The notes under the pieces: model-generated
What the model was told of the DNA's origin: nothing
What the model saw: the letters and a program-made list of their open reading frames with translations, nothing else
Databases searched by the model: none
Shown here: piece after piece, positions 8,517 through 16,784 of the stretch
Layout of the letters: each line of letters opens with the position of its first letter
Numbering within the stretch: position 1 is the first letter of the stretch
Position numbers and translations under genes: made by a program
Source of the DNA: an uncultured Algibacter sp.
Lineage (GTDB): Bacteria; Bacteroidota; Bacteroidia; Flavobacteriales; Flavobacteriaceae
Reading direction: 5' to 3'
Length of the DNA stretch: 64,000 nucleotides
NCBI GenBank assembly: GCA_947499935.1
Contig: CANMQH010000002.1
Span: 62,001 to 126,000, forward strand

Positions 8517-9227
8517 ATGTTACGCACGATAAAACTATTAATATTACTTTTTGTATTATCATCTTCAATGATGATGGCGCAAACCAATGTTTTAGCCACT
8601 TTTGCTAAAACACCTATAGAAACTATAGAAACCAATGCTCTCTTAAATTATACTATTAATGTTGATGCCTCAATTCCAGATGTTATGATTAATGGTAGTA
8701 ACTATGCTATTAATTTTGGAGAAGTAATATTGGAAATTCATGAAGTTGATGCTACCGATATAAACAACATTAATGATACAGCTAACCAAGTGCTTATTAC
8801 CACAAGTAATGCTAAAGTGTATAATAATGGAAATGGTATATTTTCTTTTAATATGAAAGCACCATCTCTTGCTACAAATGAATTAACTAGTAACAGAAAA
8901 TATAGAGTTCGTTTAGCAAATACAGGTATAGGTAAATCTAATGCTAGTATGGCTCCTCTTGAAATAAATGTTGTTAATACTACTGTATTATCTAATGACG
9001 AAAATCCTAAGTTAAAAAACATAACTATATACCCAAATCCAGCAACAGATAGAGTATCTATTTCTACACCAATTAATAAAGTAAGTCTTTACGATCTTGG
9101 CGGACGCTATGTTTTAGAATCTAAATCTAATAGTTTTTCTATAAAAAATTTAAAACCTGGTATATATTTAGCTAAAATAGAAACAGTTCAAGGGCAGATA
9201 GCCAATTATAAAATTGTTAAAAAATAA
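8517..9227 (+). CDS. Small T9SS type A cargo protein
   Basis: This 236-residue protein has an N-terminal signal peptide ending near MMMAQ and a predicted beta-sandwich body I cannot assign. Its C-terminus is a T9SS type A sorting domain (about residues 165-236), with the markers YPNPATDRVSI, VSLYDLGGR and LKPGIYLAKI and the basic end KIVKK. Such proteins cross the outer membrane through the type IX system and are released or attached to the surface. It sits between the Ig-like protein and the PIG-L protein in an apparent three-gene unit and may form a surface complex with them. Confidence 0.8.
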   Translation: MLRTIKLLILLFVLSSSMMMAQTNVLATFAKTPIETIETNALLNYTINVDASIPDVMINGSNYAINFGEVILEIHEVDATDINNINDTANQVLITTSNAKVYNNGNGIFSFNMKAPSLATNELTSNRKYRVRLANTGIGKSNASMAPLEINVVNTTVLSNDENPKLKNITIYPNPATDRVSISTPINKVSLYDLGGRYVLESKSNSFSIKNLKPGIYLAKIETVQGQIANYKIVKK

Positions 9228-9250
9228 AAGCTATCATAAAATAACTAAAC

Positions 9251-10810
9251 ATGAAAAGTAACTTTTTATATCATTTTGCATTAATAATAATATTTAGTTT
9301 TCAAAATTTAGAATCTCAGAATACCAGCGTATATGTTGCTGCACATCCTGACGATTGGCAGCTGTTTATGAATCCTAATGCTTATAATAGTCTAAAAACA
9401 CCTAATGAAAAAGTAGTCTTTTTACATACAACAGCAGGTTCTCAAAATACAGCTAATAATCGTTACCTAGCAAGGGAAGAAGGTAGCTTAAGAGCAATTA
9501 GATTTATGTCTAATACGTTTAGAAATGAGTCTGTATTAGGTACAAATATGAATAAAGCCATTGTTTCTATAAATGGCCATAGGATTTTGAAATTCACATA
9601 TAGAAATTCTGTTGCTTACTTCTTAAGGCTTTCTGAAGCAGGAAAATTAGGTAATTTATATAATAATCCAAATTCAAAAATTACCGCCATCGACAATAGC
9701 ACTACTTACAACTCTTTATCCGACTTAAAAACAACCATTCGGAGAATTATCGAATCAGAATCTCAAGGTTCAAGTAATATTAATTTTAATCTAGCTGATA
9801 CTGATAATACTATTAACCCTAACGATCATCCTGACCATATAAGTACTTCAAAAATAATGCAAGATGTCGCAAAAAATATGGGAAGAGTTACTATGAACCT
9901 CTATACTGAATACAATACAGAAGTAAGAGCTCAAAATGTTTTCAACCGAAATTATATGATAAGTATTGGTACATGGGCAGTCACTACATCTGGCATTTCT
10001 GACAAATTTCATCCAAGTACTTGGAATGATGCCCACAATGCATGGATAGGGAAACAATACTTTAGAACTATTCCTGCTAAGCCAGTACCAGGAACAAATA
10101 TAGCTCTAAATAAACCTACAACAGCACTTAAAAATGAAATTGGTCACCCTAGCTCTAGTGCTGTAGACAATAATACCTCATTAAATAGTTGGTGGGGTGC
10201 TAATCCATATCCACAAATGTGGCAAGTAGACCTAGGTAATAATTATAATTTAAATCAAATCATTATGATTAATTATTATGATGGTTCCAGATATTACAGG
10301 TATAATATTGAAGCGTCATTAGATGGCATTAATTGGGAGAATATAGGCGATTTCAGCAAAAACACTATTCCAGCATCAAGCAATGGAAATGCATTTTATC
10401 CTAATAATCATACTGCTCGTTATTTGAGAGTAAATATGACTTATAACTCAGCAAATATAGGCGTACATATTGTAGAATTTAAAGCATATGGAACTTTAAA
10501 TTCGACGCTATCTAATACTAAATTCGAACAAAATAATAATCAAAAAGACACAAAATATACATTTTCTATAAATCCCAATCCTATTAAGAAAAAAGATAAA
10601 ATCAAACTTGCTTTGGATTTATCACTAAAAGAAAAAGTTATAATTCATATTTTCAATCCAAATGGTAATAAAATTCTGAGTAAGGTATTAAATTTAGCTA
10701 AAGGATTAAATGAAGTCGAATTCCAATCTGAACAACTCTCAACAGGACTTTTCATTATTAAAGTAGAAGCCTTTGGTAAAACTAAAACAAAAAAAATTGT
10801 TATTAAATAA
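9251..10810 (+). CDS. Secreted PIG-L deacetylase with F5/8C domain and T9SS signal
   Basis: A signal peptide is followed by a PIG-L/LmbE-type N-deacetylase domain (about 25-275). Its zinc ligands appear as AHPDD (H32, D35) near the start and HPDH later, at roughly residue 196. PIG-L enzymes remove acetyl groups from N-acetylglucosamine-type sugars. An F5/8 type C (discoidin) carbohydrate-binding domain follows (about 281-415, NIALNKPTTA...WWGA...WQVDLG), then a T9SS type A sorting domain to residue 519 ending in KKIVIK. This architecture suggests a surface enzyme that binds and deacetylates a glycan; the substrate cannot be told from sequence. It converges on the thioredoxin gene with only three bases between the stop codons. 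Confidence 0.85.
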   Translation: MKSNFLYHFALIIIFSFQNLESQNTSVYVAAHPDDWQLFMNPNAYNSLKTPNEKVVFLHTTAGSQNTANNRYLAREEGSLRAIRFMSNTFRNESVLGTNMNKAIVSINGHRILKFTYRNSVAYFLRLSEAGKLGNLYNNPNSKITAIDNSTTYNSLSDLKTTIRRIIESESQGSSNINFNLADTDNTINPNDHPDHISTSKIMQDVAKNMGRVTMNLYTEYNTEVRAQNVFNRNYMISIGTWAVTTSGISDKFHPSTWNDAHNAWIGKQYFRTIPAKPVPGTNIALNKPTTALKNEIGHPSSSAVDNNTSLNSWWGANPYPQMWQVDLGNNYNLNQIIMINYYDGSRYYRYNIEASLDGINWENIGDFSKNTIPASSNGNAFYPNNHTARYLRVNMTYNSANIGVHIVEFKAYGTLNSTLSNTKFEQNNNQKDTKYTFSINPNPIKKKDKIKLALDLSLKEKVIIHIFNPNGNKILSKVLNLAKGLNEVEFQSEQLSTGLFIIKVEAFGKTKTKKIVIK

Positions 10811-10813
10811 AAA

Positions 10814-11383
10814 TTAATACACCCCTAATAATTCATCTATAGTACTTCTAACGGTTTCACTATTCCAATTAGCAGCACCGTTTTTATCTATAACTATATG
10901 CCCTGCTTTATCTATTAAAAATGTTCTTGGAATACTTGTTACCCCATTAAACTCTTCTGGATAATCTGTTATTGGATTATATACCGAAAATGAGTAATCA
11001 TTTTCAATCAAGAATTGGTCTATTTTAGAATGTGCTTCGTTAGAAACGAATAGAAATTCAATGTTATCTTTATAATCATTATACAGATTTTGCATACTAG
11101 GCATTTCTGCAATACAAGGTGGGCACCAAGTTGCCCAAAAATTTATTAATACAACATGCCCTTTTAAATCTTGAAAATTTAGCAAAACACCATTGGTATC
11201 TCTTAATTTCCAGTTATAATCTGTTATCGTAACTTGCTTTGTTTTTTCTATAGTAGAAGGACTAAACAAAGTAAAAACCTTATGCAAAGCTACTTGTATG
11301 GGCTGTCTTGTTTGAGGTATAAGAAATAATGCTATTAATACAAAAAAAGCAATATTCTTAATATTAGGTTTAGAGCGCTTCAT
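10814..11383 (-). CDS. TlpA-like membrane-anchored thioredoxin
   Basis: This is a periplasm-facing thiol-disulfide oxidoreductase of the TlpA/ResA type. With the start used here it has 189 residues: a basic N-terminus (MKRSKPNIKN), one membrane anchor (about 11-24) and a thioredoxin fold with WATWCPPC (active cysteines about 87 and 90). I place the start at 11383. An upstream in-frame ATG at 11413 lies inside the right arm of the terminator of the preceding gene and would add ten residues ahead of the natural signal-anchor. Such proteins reduce cytochrome c or other exported proteins; no partner gene is adjacent. Confidence 0.85.
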   Translation of the reverse strand: MKRSKPNIKNIAFFVLIALFLIPQTRQPIQVALHKVFTLFSPSTIEKTKQVTITDYNWKLRDTNGVLLNFQDLKGHVVLINFWATWCPPCIAEMPSMQNLYNDYKDNIEFLFVSNEAHSKIDQFLIENDYSFSVYNPITDYPEEFNGVTSIPRTFLIDKAGHIVIDKNGAANWNSETVRSTIDELLGVY

Positions 11384-11397
11384 AAGGCTATATGCTA

Positions 11398-11434
11398 TAA
11401 TTAAAAAAGGCATGGTTTCTATATGGAAACCATG
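11398..11434 (-). terminator. Terminator of the lipoprotein gene
   Basis: Reading the minus strand, AAGGCATGGTTTC and GAAACCATGCCTT form a perfect 13-bp stem with a 6-base loop, followed by a T-rich run (TTTTAATT). It lies about 27 bases after the stop codon of the lipoprotein gene and directly before the thioredoxin gene. Confidence 0.85.
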
Positions 11435-11460
11435 CCTTGTAAATCTATATATTTTTTAAA

Positions 11461-12363
11461 TTATCTAGTTACTGTACCTGTTGGTAAAGTTCCTAAATTT
11501 TGACCAAAGTCATGTGAACTTGGAGCTGTTTCTTGACCAGCTGTACCTACTAATGGTTTCATAACAAATGGTCTAGGTGAATCATCTGGTACTGGTTCAA
11601 CAGATACTACAACCATTCTACCTCTAACATCTAAAGGAAACGTTTCTCCTGCTGGAGCAGCTAAAAAGAAATCTTCTCCAGGTACTGGTGGTCCAGGCTG
11701 CATAGTTTCGCTAAAAGCACTAAAACTATCTCTAGCTCCAAAATCTGTAAAAGTACCTGTAGATATTGGTCCTGTTTCTCCTATTACCCAACCTTCGTAG
11801 GCCCATCCTGCAGGCAACGTTGGTAATACAAAATTAGGTGTTGGTGGCATACCTGGAGCTCCAAACCATACACCATATTGATCGTTACCATTATTCATCA
11901 TAGGCATTTCATCGGTTGGTGTTCTTAAAAAGAATGTCCCAGATGCATCACTAAAATCACCAACAATACCTGTATTTACTTGTGCTGTAGTTCCAGAAAA
12001 CTCTCCAACTAATAGCTTTGTATCTGCTGGATCTAGAGCAGCTTGACCTGTTTCTCCAACGGGCTCAATAGATACTACAAAACGTGTTGCAGCTTCTAAT
12101 TGTGCTGCATCTACTGTAAATGATGTTTGAGATAAAGCTCCTGCATCATCTACATTAAATAAACCTGTTGATACTGGAAGTTGCTCACCCGGAACAATAA
12201 TCCATCCTTCGTATACAAAATCACTACCTAATGGCTCTAAGCCTTCTAGGTTTAAAGTTAAATTTGCTGTATTTGACGCTGTATTGTTATCATCATCGTC
12301 ACTACATGAACTAGCAAAAACTCCAAGTGCTAGTGCTGCAAAAAACATTTTTTTAATCATCAT
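11461..12363 (-). CDS. Lipoprotein with two repeated domains
   Basis: The 300-residue product has a lipoprotein signal (FAALALGVFASSC with an acidic SDDDD tail, as in Bacteroidota surface lipoproteins). Its body is an internal duplication. YEGWIIVPGEQLPVSTGLF in the first half matches YEGWVIGETGPISTGTF in the second, and RFVVSIEPVG matches RMVVVSVEPVP. The repeat resembles the C-terminal domain of anti-sigma-K type proteins, but I would not assign a function. A -7-like box TACTTTTG (minus strand, 12390-12397) lacks a -33 element and instead has a palindrome just upstream. Its own strong terminator follows. An ATG one codon later (12360) is an equally good start. Confidence 0.75.
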   Translation of the reverse strand: MMIKKMFFAALALGVFASSCSDDDDNNTASNTANLTLNLEGLEPLGSDFVYEGWIIVPGEQLPVSTGLFNVDDAGALSQTSFTVDAAQLEAATRFVVSIEPVGETGQAALDPADTKLLVGEFSGTTAQVNTGIVGDFSDASGTFFLRTPTDEMPMMNNGNDQYGVWFGAPGMPPTPNFVLPTLPAGWAYEGWVIGETGPISTGTFTDFGARDSFSAFSETMQPGPPVPGEDFFLAAPAGETFPLDVRGRMVVVSVEPVPDDSPRPFVMKPLVGTAGQETAPSSHDFGQNLGTLPTGTVTR

Positions 12364-12417
12364 TGTTTTAAAAGTATTTAGTTAATTTTCAAAAGTAAAT
12401 TATTTAATTTTCATAAA

Positions 12418-12435
12418 ATGTTAGCTATCTAACAT
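12418..12435. promoter_or_regulatory. Palindrome upstream of the lipoprotein gene, possible Crp/Fnr-type site
   Basis: ATGTTAG-CTAT-CTAACAT is a perfect 7-bp inverted repeat with a 4-base centre. It lies between the Crp-like regulator gene and the lipoprotein gene, centred about 30 bases upstream of the lipoprotein -7 box, that is near position -41, where class II Crp/Fnr activators bind. It could also act as a weak terminator for the regulator gene, whose stop codon it touches, though the following T-run is short. Confidence 0.4.
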
Positions 12436-13106
12436 CATGCGCTTTTTTGACGTATTCGTATCTCTTTTCTAGAAAATTCTATAACTTTTTGTTCCTTTAG
12501 TTCATTTAATAAAATATTTAAAGTGGGTCTTGATGTGCCTATAAGCGATGCTATGTCTTTTTGCGTATAAGGATGATGAATAATTTTATCTCCTGTTTTT
12601 TCACAATCATATCCATAATCAGCACATAACTCGTCTAAAAACTCAACCAATCTAGTTTTAGCATCTTTAAAGAGAAGTAATTGTAAACGTCTCTCCAATT
12701 TTTTTAATTTAAACCCTATGACTTTATAAATTTTCAAACTAAATGTTTGATTATTACGCATTAAATCGTGCATTGTACTTACTCCAATTTGGCATATACT
12801 GGTATCTTTATCAATGGATTGCGCAAATTCACCTCTCACAGATTCTCCCAAAATTGCATTTTCGCCAAACAATTCGCCTCGAGTTAAAATGGCTTTTACA
12901 ACCTCTTCTCCATCATCACTATAATAACCAATTTTAACCTTTCCTTTTTCTATTAAATAAACTTTGTTTGCAGAATCTTCTTCAAAATAGATGTAATCTT
13001 TCTTTTTGTAAGCATCAAAATCATGACTATTTCTGTATCCGTTTAATTTGTGAGGACAAAGTAATTTAAAAAGATTAACATCGTCAAAAAACCATAATGA
13101 TTTCAT
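12435..13106 (-). CDS. Crp/Fnr-family transcription regulator
   Basis: The 223-residue protein has an N-terminal cyclic-nucleotide-binding-type beta-barrel (about 30-115, including IEKGKVKIGY and GELFGENAIL), a dimerisation helix (about 120-155) and a C-terminal winged helix-turn-helix (about 168-215). The recognition helix is near TSRPTLNILLNEL (181-193). No cysteine cluster typical of Fnr iron-sulfur centres is present, and the effector is unknown. It is preceded by about 400 bases of gene-free DNA and followed by the lipoprotein gene with a palindrome between them, which makes that gene a natural candidate target. Confidence 0.88.
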   Translation of the reverse strand: MKSLWFFDDVNLFKLLCPHKLNGYRNSHDFDAYKKKDYIYFEEDSANKVYLIEKGKVKIGYYSDDGEEVVKAILTRGELFGENAILGESVRGEFAQSIDKDTSICQIGVSTMHDLMRNNQTFSLKIYKVIGFKLKKLERRLQLLLFKDAKTRLVEFLDELCADYGYDCEKTGDKIIHHPYTQKDIASLIGTSRPTLNILLNELKEQKVIEFSRKEIRIRQKSA

Positions 13107-13559
13107 TTTAATTAAGTTTTAGGTTTTATCGTTTTGTTTTAAATATCTAATTATTTATACGATGATGTTATTATTGTGGATGTAAAAAACACATAACATT
13201 TTTGTTAACTGTCGCATAAAAATATTATAACTTACATGAACGTATTAATTTATTATTTATTGATTAAATCTTATAAATTGATAAATTAATTTATTAAATA
13301 TTTAATTTAACTAATAAATTATTTGGATAATATTAGATTATCACATTTTTATTAAAATTGATAATCCAATATAAAATTGATTGTGAAAGTATTTTGTATA
13401 ACTAAAAAATTCGTTTTTTAGTATACTCTGATAGTAGATAAAAATAGTTTTTGGAAGTTTTAATCGAATTATATCAAACCACAATAAATGATAATACTGT
13501 ATAAAAAAACCTCCAAATTGGAGGTTTTTTATTGTTTTTGGATTAGTTTTTAAACTAAA
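13107..13559. other. Gene-free AT-rich region upstream of the Crp-like gene
   Basis: This stretch separates the start of the Crp-like gene from the end of the DUF5606 gene. Most of it is low-complexity AT sequence without a convincing reading frame. It contains a small inverted repeat TAACA-N4-TGTTA (13194-13207), of opposite polarity to the 12418 palindrome, and the DUF5606 terminator at its right end. No full TTG/TAnnTTTG promoter was found for the Crp-like gene. Confidence 0.6.
13504..13530 (-). terminator. Terminator of the DUF5606 gene
   Basis: AAAAAACCTCC-AAATT-GGAGGTTTTTT is a symmetric hairpin with A/T tails on both sides, 30 bases beyond the DUF5606 stop codon on the minus strand. 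Confidence 0.85.
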
Positions 13560-13988
13560 TTACTCTTCTTCTTGAGAAGCTTTATCATCATCAACCACAT
13601 CTAAGGTATCTAACATATCATGCTTTTGCAATAAATTATACCATTGCAATACTTTTTTAATGTCACTTGCATACACTCTATCTTCATCATAATCTGGTAA
13701 AACATCAAAGAAATATTCTTCTAATTTATCTTTACTATCCTTTGGTTTAACAGAGGTTGGCTGTCCGTTTTCTTTAGCTCTTATTTTTCCAAGAACATCT
13801 TTTAAAGGGACTTCTTCAGCTAACGTGTATATAGCAATTTCGCTTAATACGCTAACATTGTTTTGCATATTTACAGATATACGTTTATTATCCATTAACG
13901 ATTCTGCTACAAAACCACCACGTGTTTGTGTAATTAATTTGTACAATCCTGGCTTTCCAGATATTGATAAAACTTTCTCTAAACTCAT
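13560..13988 (-). CDS. DUF5606 family protein
   Basis: The 142-residue cytoplasmic protein begins MSLEKVLSISGKPGLYKLI and carries the conserved N-terminal half of DUF5606, a family I know only from Bacteroidota, followed by an acidic tail. Function is unknown. It lies 54 bases downstream of the deformylase gene on the same strand, and this pairing with def is often seen in Flavobacteriia. A TA-rich -7-like element overlaps the def stop codon, so it may also have its own promoter. Confidence 0.8.
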   Translation of the reverse strand: MSLEKVLSISGKPGLYKLITQTRGGFVAESLMDNKRISVNMQNNVSVLSEIAIYTLAEEVPLKDVLGKIRAKENGQPTSVKPKDSKDKLEEYFFDVLPDYDEDRVYASDIKKVLQWYNLLQKHDMLDTLDVVDDDKASQEEE

Positions 13989-14042
13989 AAATTATTTTTT
14001 CAAGATGGTAAATATCTACTGTTTATTGCTAGATTGCAAATA

Positions 14043-14633
14043 TTAACGTCTCTTTTTTTGGTCGGGAAAACGCATTTTGTAATCTACATTAATTTTCCCT
14101 TTAGAAATATTAGAGAGCCTTCCTTTTATTAAACGTTTTTTTAAGCTTGATAACTTGTCTGTAAATAATACGCCTTCAATATGATCATACTCATGTTGAA
14201 TAACACGTGCAATCAATCCGTCAAAAGTTTCGGTATGAGACTTAAAATTTTCGTCTAAATATTCAATAGTTATTTTAGGTTTTCTAAAAACATCTTCTCT
14301 AACATCTGGAATACTTAAACACCCTTCGTTAAATGCCCATTCATCGCCTTCTTCATTAGTAATTGTTGCATTAATAAAAACACGTTTAAAACCATTAAGC
14401 GCTTCTTGCTCTTCTTTAGTTAAATCTTCATCTTCTGCAAAAGGTGTGGTATCTACCAAAAATAATCTTATGGGTAAACCTATTTGCGGTGCCGCCAAAC
14501 CAACACCAAAGGCATTATACATGGTTTCGAACATGTTAGCTATAAGCTCATCTAAGTTTTGATAATCTTGGCTAATGTCTATTGCTTTTTTCTTTAATAC
14601 GGAATCGCCGAATGCTATAATTGGTAAAATCAT
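14043..14633 (-). CDS. def: Peptide deformylase
   Basis: The enzyme removes the formyl group from the N-terminal methionine of new proteins. All three signature motifs are present: GVGLAAPQIG (43-52), EGCLS (103-107, with the metal-binding cysteine) and HEYDH (147-151, two metal-binding histidines and the catalytic glutamate). The length of 196 residues is normal for the bacteroidetal type. A -7 box TATTTTTG (minus strand, 14657-14664) lies about 24 bases before the start. The gene is followed by DUF5606. Confidence 0.97.
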   Translation of the reverse strand: MILPIIAFGDSVLKKKAIDISQDYQNLDELIANMFETMYNAFGVGLAAPQIGLPIRLFLVDTTPFAEDEDLTKEEQEALNGFKRVFINATITNEEGDEWAFNEGCLSIPDVREDVFRKPKITIEYLDENFKSHTETFDGLIARVIQHEYDHIEGVLFTDKLSSLKKRLIKGRLSNISKGKINVDYKMRFPDQKKRR

Positions 14634-14720
14634 TATTTATATTCTGTTATAATTTGCAAAAATACTAATACTATAATTTAATAATTATATTTACCTTAAT
14701 TAATATTAAATAAAATTCAA

Positions 14721-15131
14721 CTATTTTGAATACAAATAGCTTTGCAGAATTAGTGTAGCACTAATCTCATCAACTAATGCTTTATTTTTTCTTTGGCTCT
14801 TTTTTAAGCCACTATCTATCATGGTTTGAAATGCCATTTTTGAAGTAAAACGCTCGTCTACACGTTTTATAGGAATATTTGGGAACATTTTCTGTAATTT
14901 AGAGACAAAAGGTAGTATATGTGCCTCACTCTCTGATGGCGTATTATCCATTTGTTTTGGTTCTCCCACTAAAAAGAGCTCTACATCTTCTTGTTTTAAA
15001 TAATCTTTTAAAAACGGTAATAACGTTTTGGTATCTACTGTTGTAAGTCCCGAGGCTATAATTTGTAACGCATCAGTAACCGCAATACCTGTTCGTTTTG
15101 TTCCAAAATCTATGGCTAAAATGCGTGGCAT
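14721..15131 (-). CDS. ruvX: RuvX/YqgF-type Holliday junction resolvase homologue
   Basis: The 136-residue RNase H-fold protein begins MPRILAIDFGTKRTGIAVTD and includes LVGEPKQMD and RVDERFTS, as in the YqgF/RuvX family. Members are implicated in Holliday junction resolution and in pre-16S rRNA 5'-end processing. A -7 box TATTTTTG (minus strand, 15148-15155) precedes the ATG closely. It is the neighbour of def in many Bacteroidota. Confidence 0.92.
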   Translation of the reverse strand: MPRILAIDFGTKRTGIAVTDALQIIASGLTTVDTKTLLPFLKDYLKQEDVELFLVGEPKQMDNTPSESEAHILPFVSKLQKMFPNIPIKRVDERFTSKMAFQTMIDSGLKKSQRKNKALVDEISATLILQSYLYSK

Positions 15132-15162
15132 GTATTTATTTTTTCAACAAAAATACATCAAT

Positions 15163-15192
15163 AAAAAAGAAAGACCATCTTTACGAATGGCC
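15163..15192 (-). terminator. Terminator of the small secreted protein gene
   Basis: On the minus strand GGCCAT and ATGGTC form a short stem (one G-T pair) with an 8-base loop, followed by TTTCTTTTTTAT. It lies about 45 bases after the stop codon at 15238. Confidence 0.6.
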
Positions 15193-15237
15193 TATACTTT
15201 TTGGATTAATCTTAACTAACTATTAAAACTATTAAGA

Positions 15238-15555
15238 TTAGGCTTTAACAGGTTTATTAATTCTAGGGAATAACATGCTAATATTACCTACTTTTCGTTT
15301 ACGATTAAAATAAATTCTAATATCGCTAGTTCGTGCTATAATTTGTTTTAATGCATCATTATTAATTAACGTAGCTTCTTCTTTTGGGTTATTAACTAAA
15401 GTCTTTTCATCGCTTACAACTTCTTTACCATCCTCATCATTAATAAAAGAAACAGCTTTATTAGACTCTATTGCAACACTTACCTCATTACTCTGTGCAT
15501 TTCCAAATGTGATAGAAAGTAATAAAACTAAAAAAATATAAAAACTTGTTTTCAT
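15238..15555 (-). CDS. Small secreted protein of unknown function
   Basis: The product has 105 residues with a clear signal peptide (FYIFLVLLLSITFGNAQ, cleavage after NAQ) and a mature part of about 85 residues ending in a basic patch (FNRKRKVGNISMLFPRINKP). I recognise no domain. It has a complete promoter (TTG-N22-TATATTTG) and a terminator of its own, so it is probably expressed as a single gene. Confidence 0.7.
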   Translation of the reverse strand: MKTSFYIFLVLLLSITFGNAQSNEVSVAIESNKAVSFINDEDGKEVVSDEKTLVNNPKEEATLINNDALKQIIARTSDIRIYFNRKRKVGNISMLFPRINKPVKA

Positions 15556-15577
15556 AAAGACATATCATTTAAAGAGG

Positions 15578-15610
15578 CAAATATATATTTAGGCAGACTA
15601 TTGACAGCAA
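15578..15610 (-). promoter_or_regulatory. Promoter of the small secreted protein gene
   Basis: On the minus strand TTG (15610-15608), 22 bases, TATATTTG (15585-15578) matches the Bacteroidota promoter, about 20 bases before the ATG. The rest of the 322-base divergent region (15556-15877) holds a TATATTTG box for dapD (15852-15859) and otherwise nothing I recognise. Confidence 0.6.
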
Positions 15611-15877
15611 AATACTAGTTGTAACCCACGTATTTTCGATTATTAGAGAAATGACAAAATTCTATCGACCAATAGTTTAAACTACATTTTTAATCGATGA
15701 AATACCTCAATACTACATTTCATCGTCATATATTATTAAGATAAAGAAGAAAAAAGTAAAACTCTATATAAAAAATGGTTTCATTTTTTTTGAAATATGT
15801 ATCCTTCAGATATAAAATCTTTTTTAATTCATTTTTTTAAATGATAGCTATTATATTTGTCCAAAACATAAATATCA

Positions 15878-16693
15878 ATGACAGGATTACAACAAATCAT
15901 AGAAAATGCTTGGGAAGATAGAGCATTATTAAAAGAAGAAAACACCATTTCGGCTATACGAAATGTTGTAGATTTATTAGATAAAGGTGAATTACGTGTT
16001 GCAGAACCTACAGCTAATGGTTGGCAAGTTAATGAATGGGTAAAAAAGGCGGTAGTTTTGTATTTCCCTATTCAAAAAATGGAAACGCTAGAGGCTGGTA
16101 TTTTTGAATACCATGACAAAATTCCATTAAAAAGAAATTTTGCAGAACGAGGTATACGCGTTGTACCAAATGCTGTTGCTAGACATGGCGCTTATATTTC
16201 TAGTGGTACCATTTTAATGCCTAGTTATGTTAATATAGGAGCTTATGTAGATGAAGGCACTATGGTTGATACTTGGGCCACAGTTGGTAGTTGTGCGCAA
16301 ATTGGAAAAAACGTACATTTATCTGGTGGTGTTGGTATTGGTGGTGTTTTAGAGCCTTTACAAGCGGCACCCGTAATTATAGAAGATAATGCATTTATTG
16401 GTAGTAGATGTATTGTTGTTGAAGGTGTTAAAGTAGAAACCGAAGCCGTTCTTGGAGCTGGTGTTGTTTTAACCATGAGCACAAAAATTATTGATGTAAC
16501 AGGTAATGAACCTATTGAATATAAAGGTATAGTCCCTGCACGTTCTGTAGTTATCCCTGGAAGTTATGCTAAAACATTCCCTTCTGGAAGCTATAATGTA
16601 CCTTGCGCGTTAATAATTGGCAAGCGAAAAGAAAGTACGAATAAAAAGACTTCACTTAACGATGCTTTACGTGATCATAGTGTAGCGGTTTAA
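15878..16693 (+). CDS. dapD: 2,3,4,5-tetrahydropyridine-2,6-dicarboxylate N-succinyltransferase
   Basis: DapD transfers succinyl from succinyl-CoA to tetrahydrodipicolinate in the lysine/diaminopimelate pathway. The 271-residue protein has an alpha-helical N-terminal domain followed by a left-handed beta-helix of hexapeptide repeats (about 105-215, GAYISSGTILMPSYVNIGAY onward), as in E. coli DapD. The length is typical. The pathway's last enzyme, lysA, lies at 42779 in this window but is not linked to it. A -7 box TATATTTG (15852-15859) precedes the ATG. Confidence 0.96.
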   Translation: MTGLQQIIENAWEDRALLKEENTISAIRNVVDLLDKGELRVAEPTANGWQVNEWVKKAVVLYFPIQKMETLEAGIFEYHDKIPLKRNFAERGIRVVPNAVARHGAYISSGTILMPSYVNIGAYVDEGTMVDTWATVGSCAQIGKNVHLSGGVGIGGVLEPLQAAPVIIEDNAFIGSRCIVVEGVKVETEAVLGAGVVLTMSTKIIDVTGNEPIEYKGIVPARSVVIPGSYAKTFPSGSYNVPCALIIGKRKESTNKKTSLNDALRDHSVAV

Positions 16694-16784
16694 AAAAATA
16701 ACCAGTTGCAAGTCTCAGTTAGCCGTTGTTATTCTATGCCTAAATATTTATGCATAATAAAACTAAAGACTGAATACTATACAC

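Noticed and set aside
13194-13207. TAACA-N4-TGTTA upstream of the Crp-like gene as an autoregulatory site
   Set aside because: Its half-sites have the opposite polarity to the TGTTA-N6-TAACA palindromes, and such short repeats are expected by chance in this AT-rich stretch.
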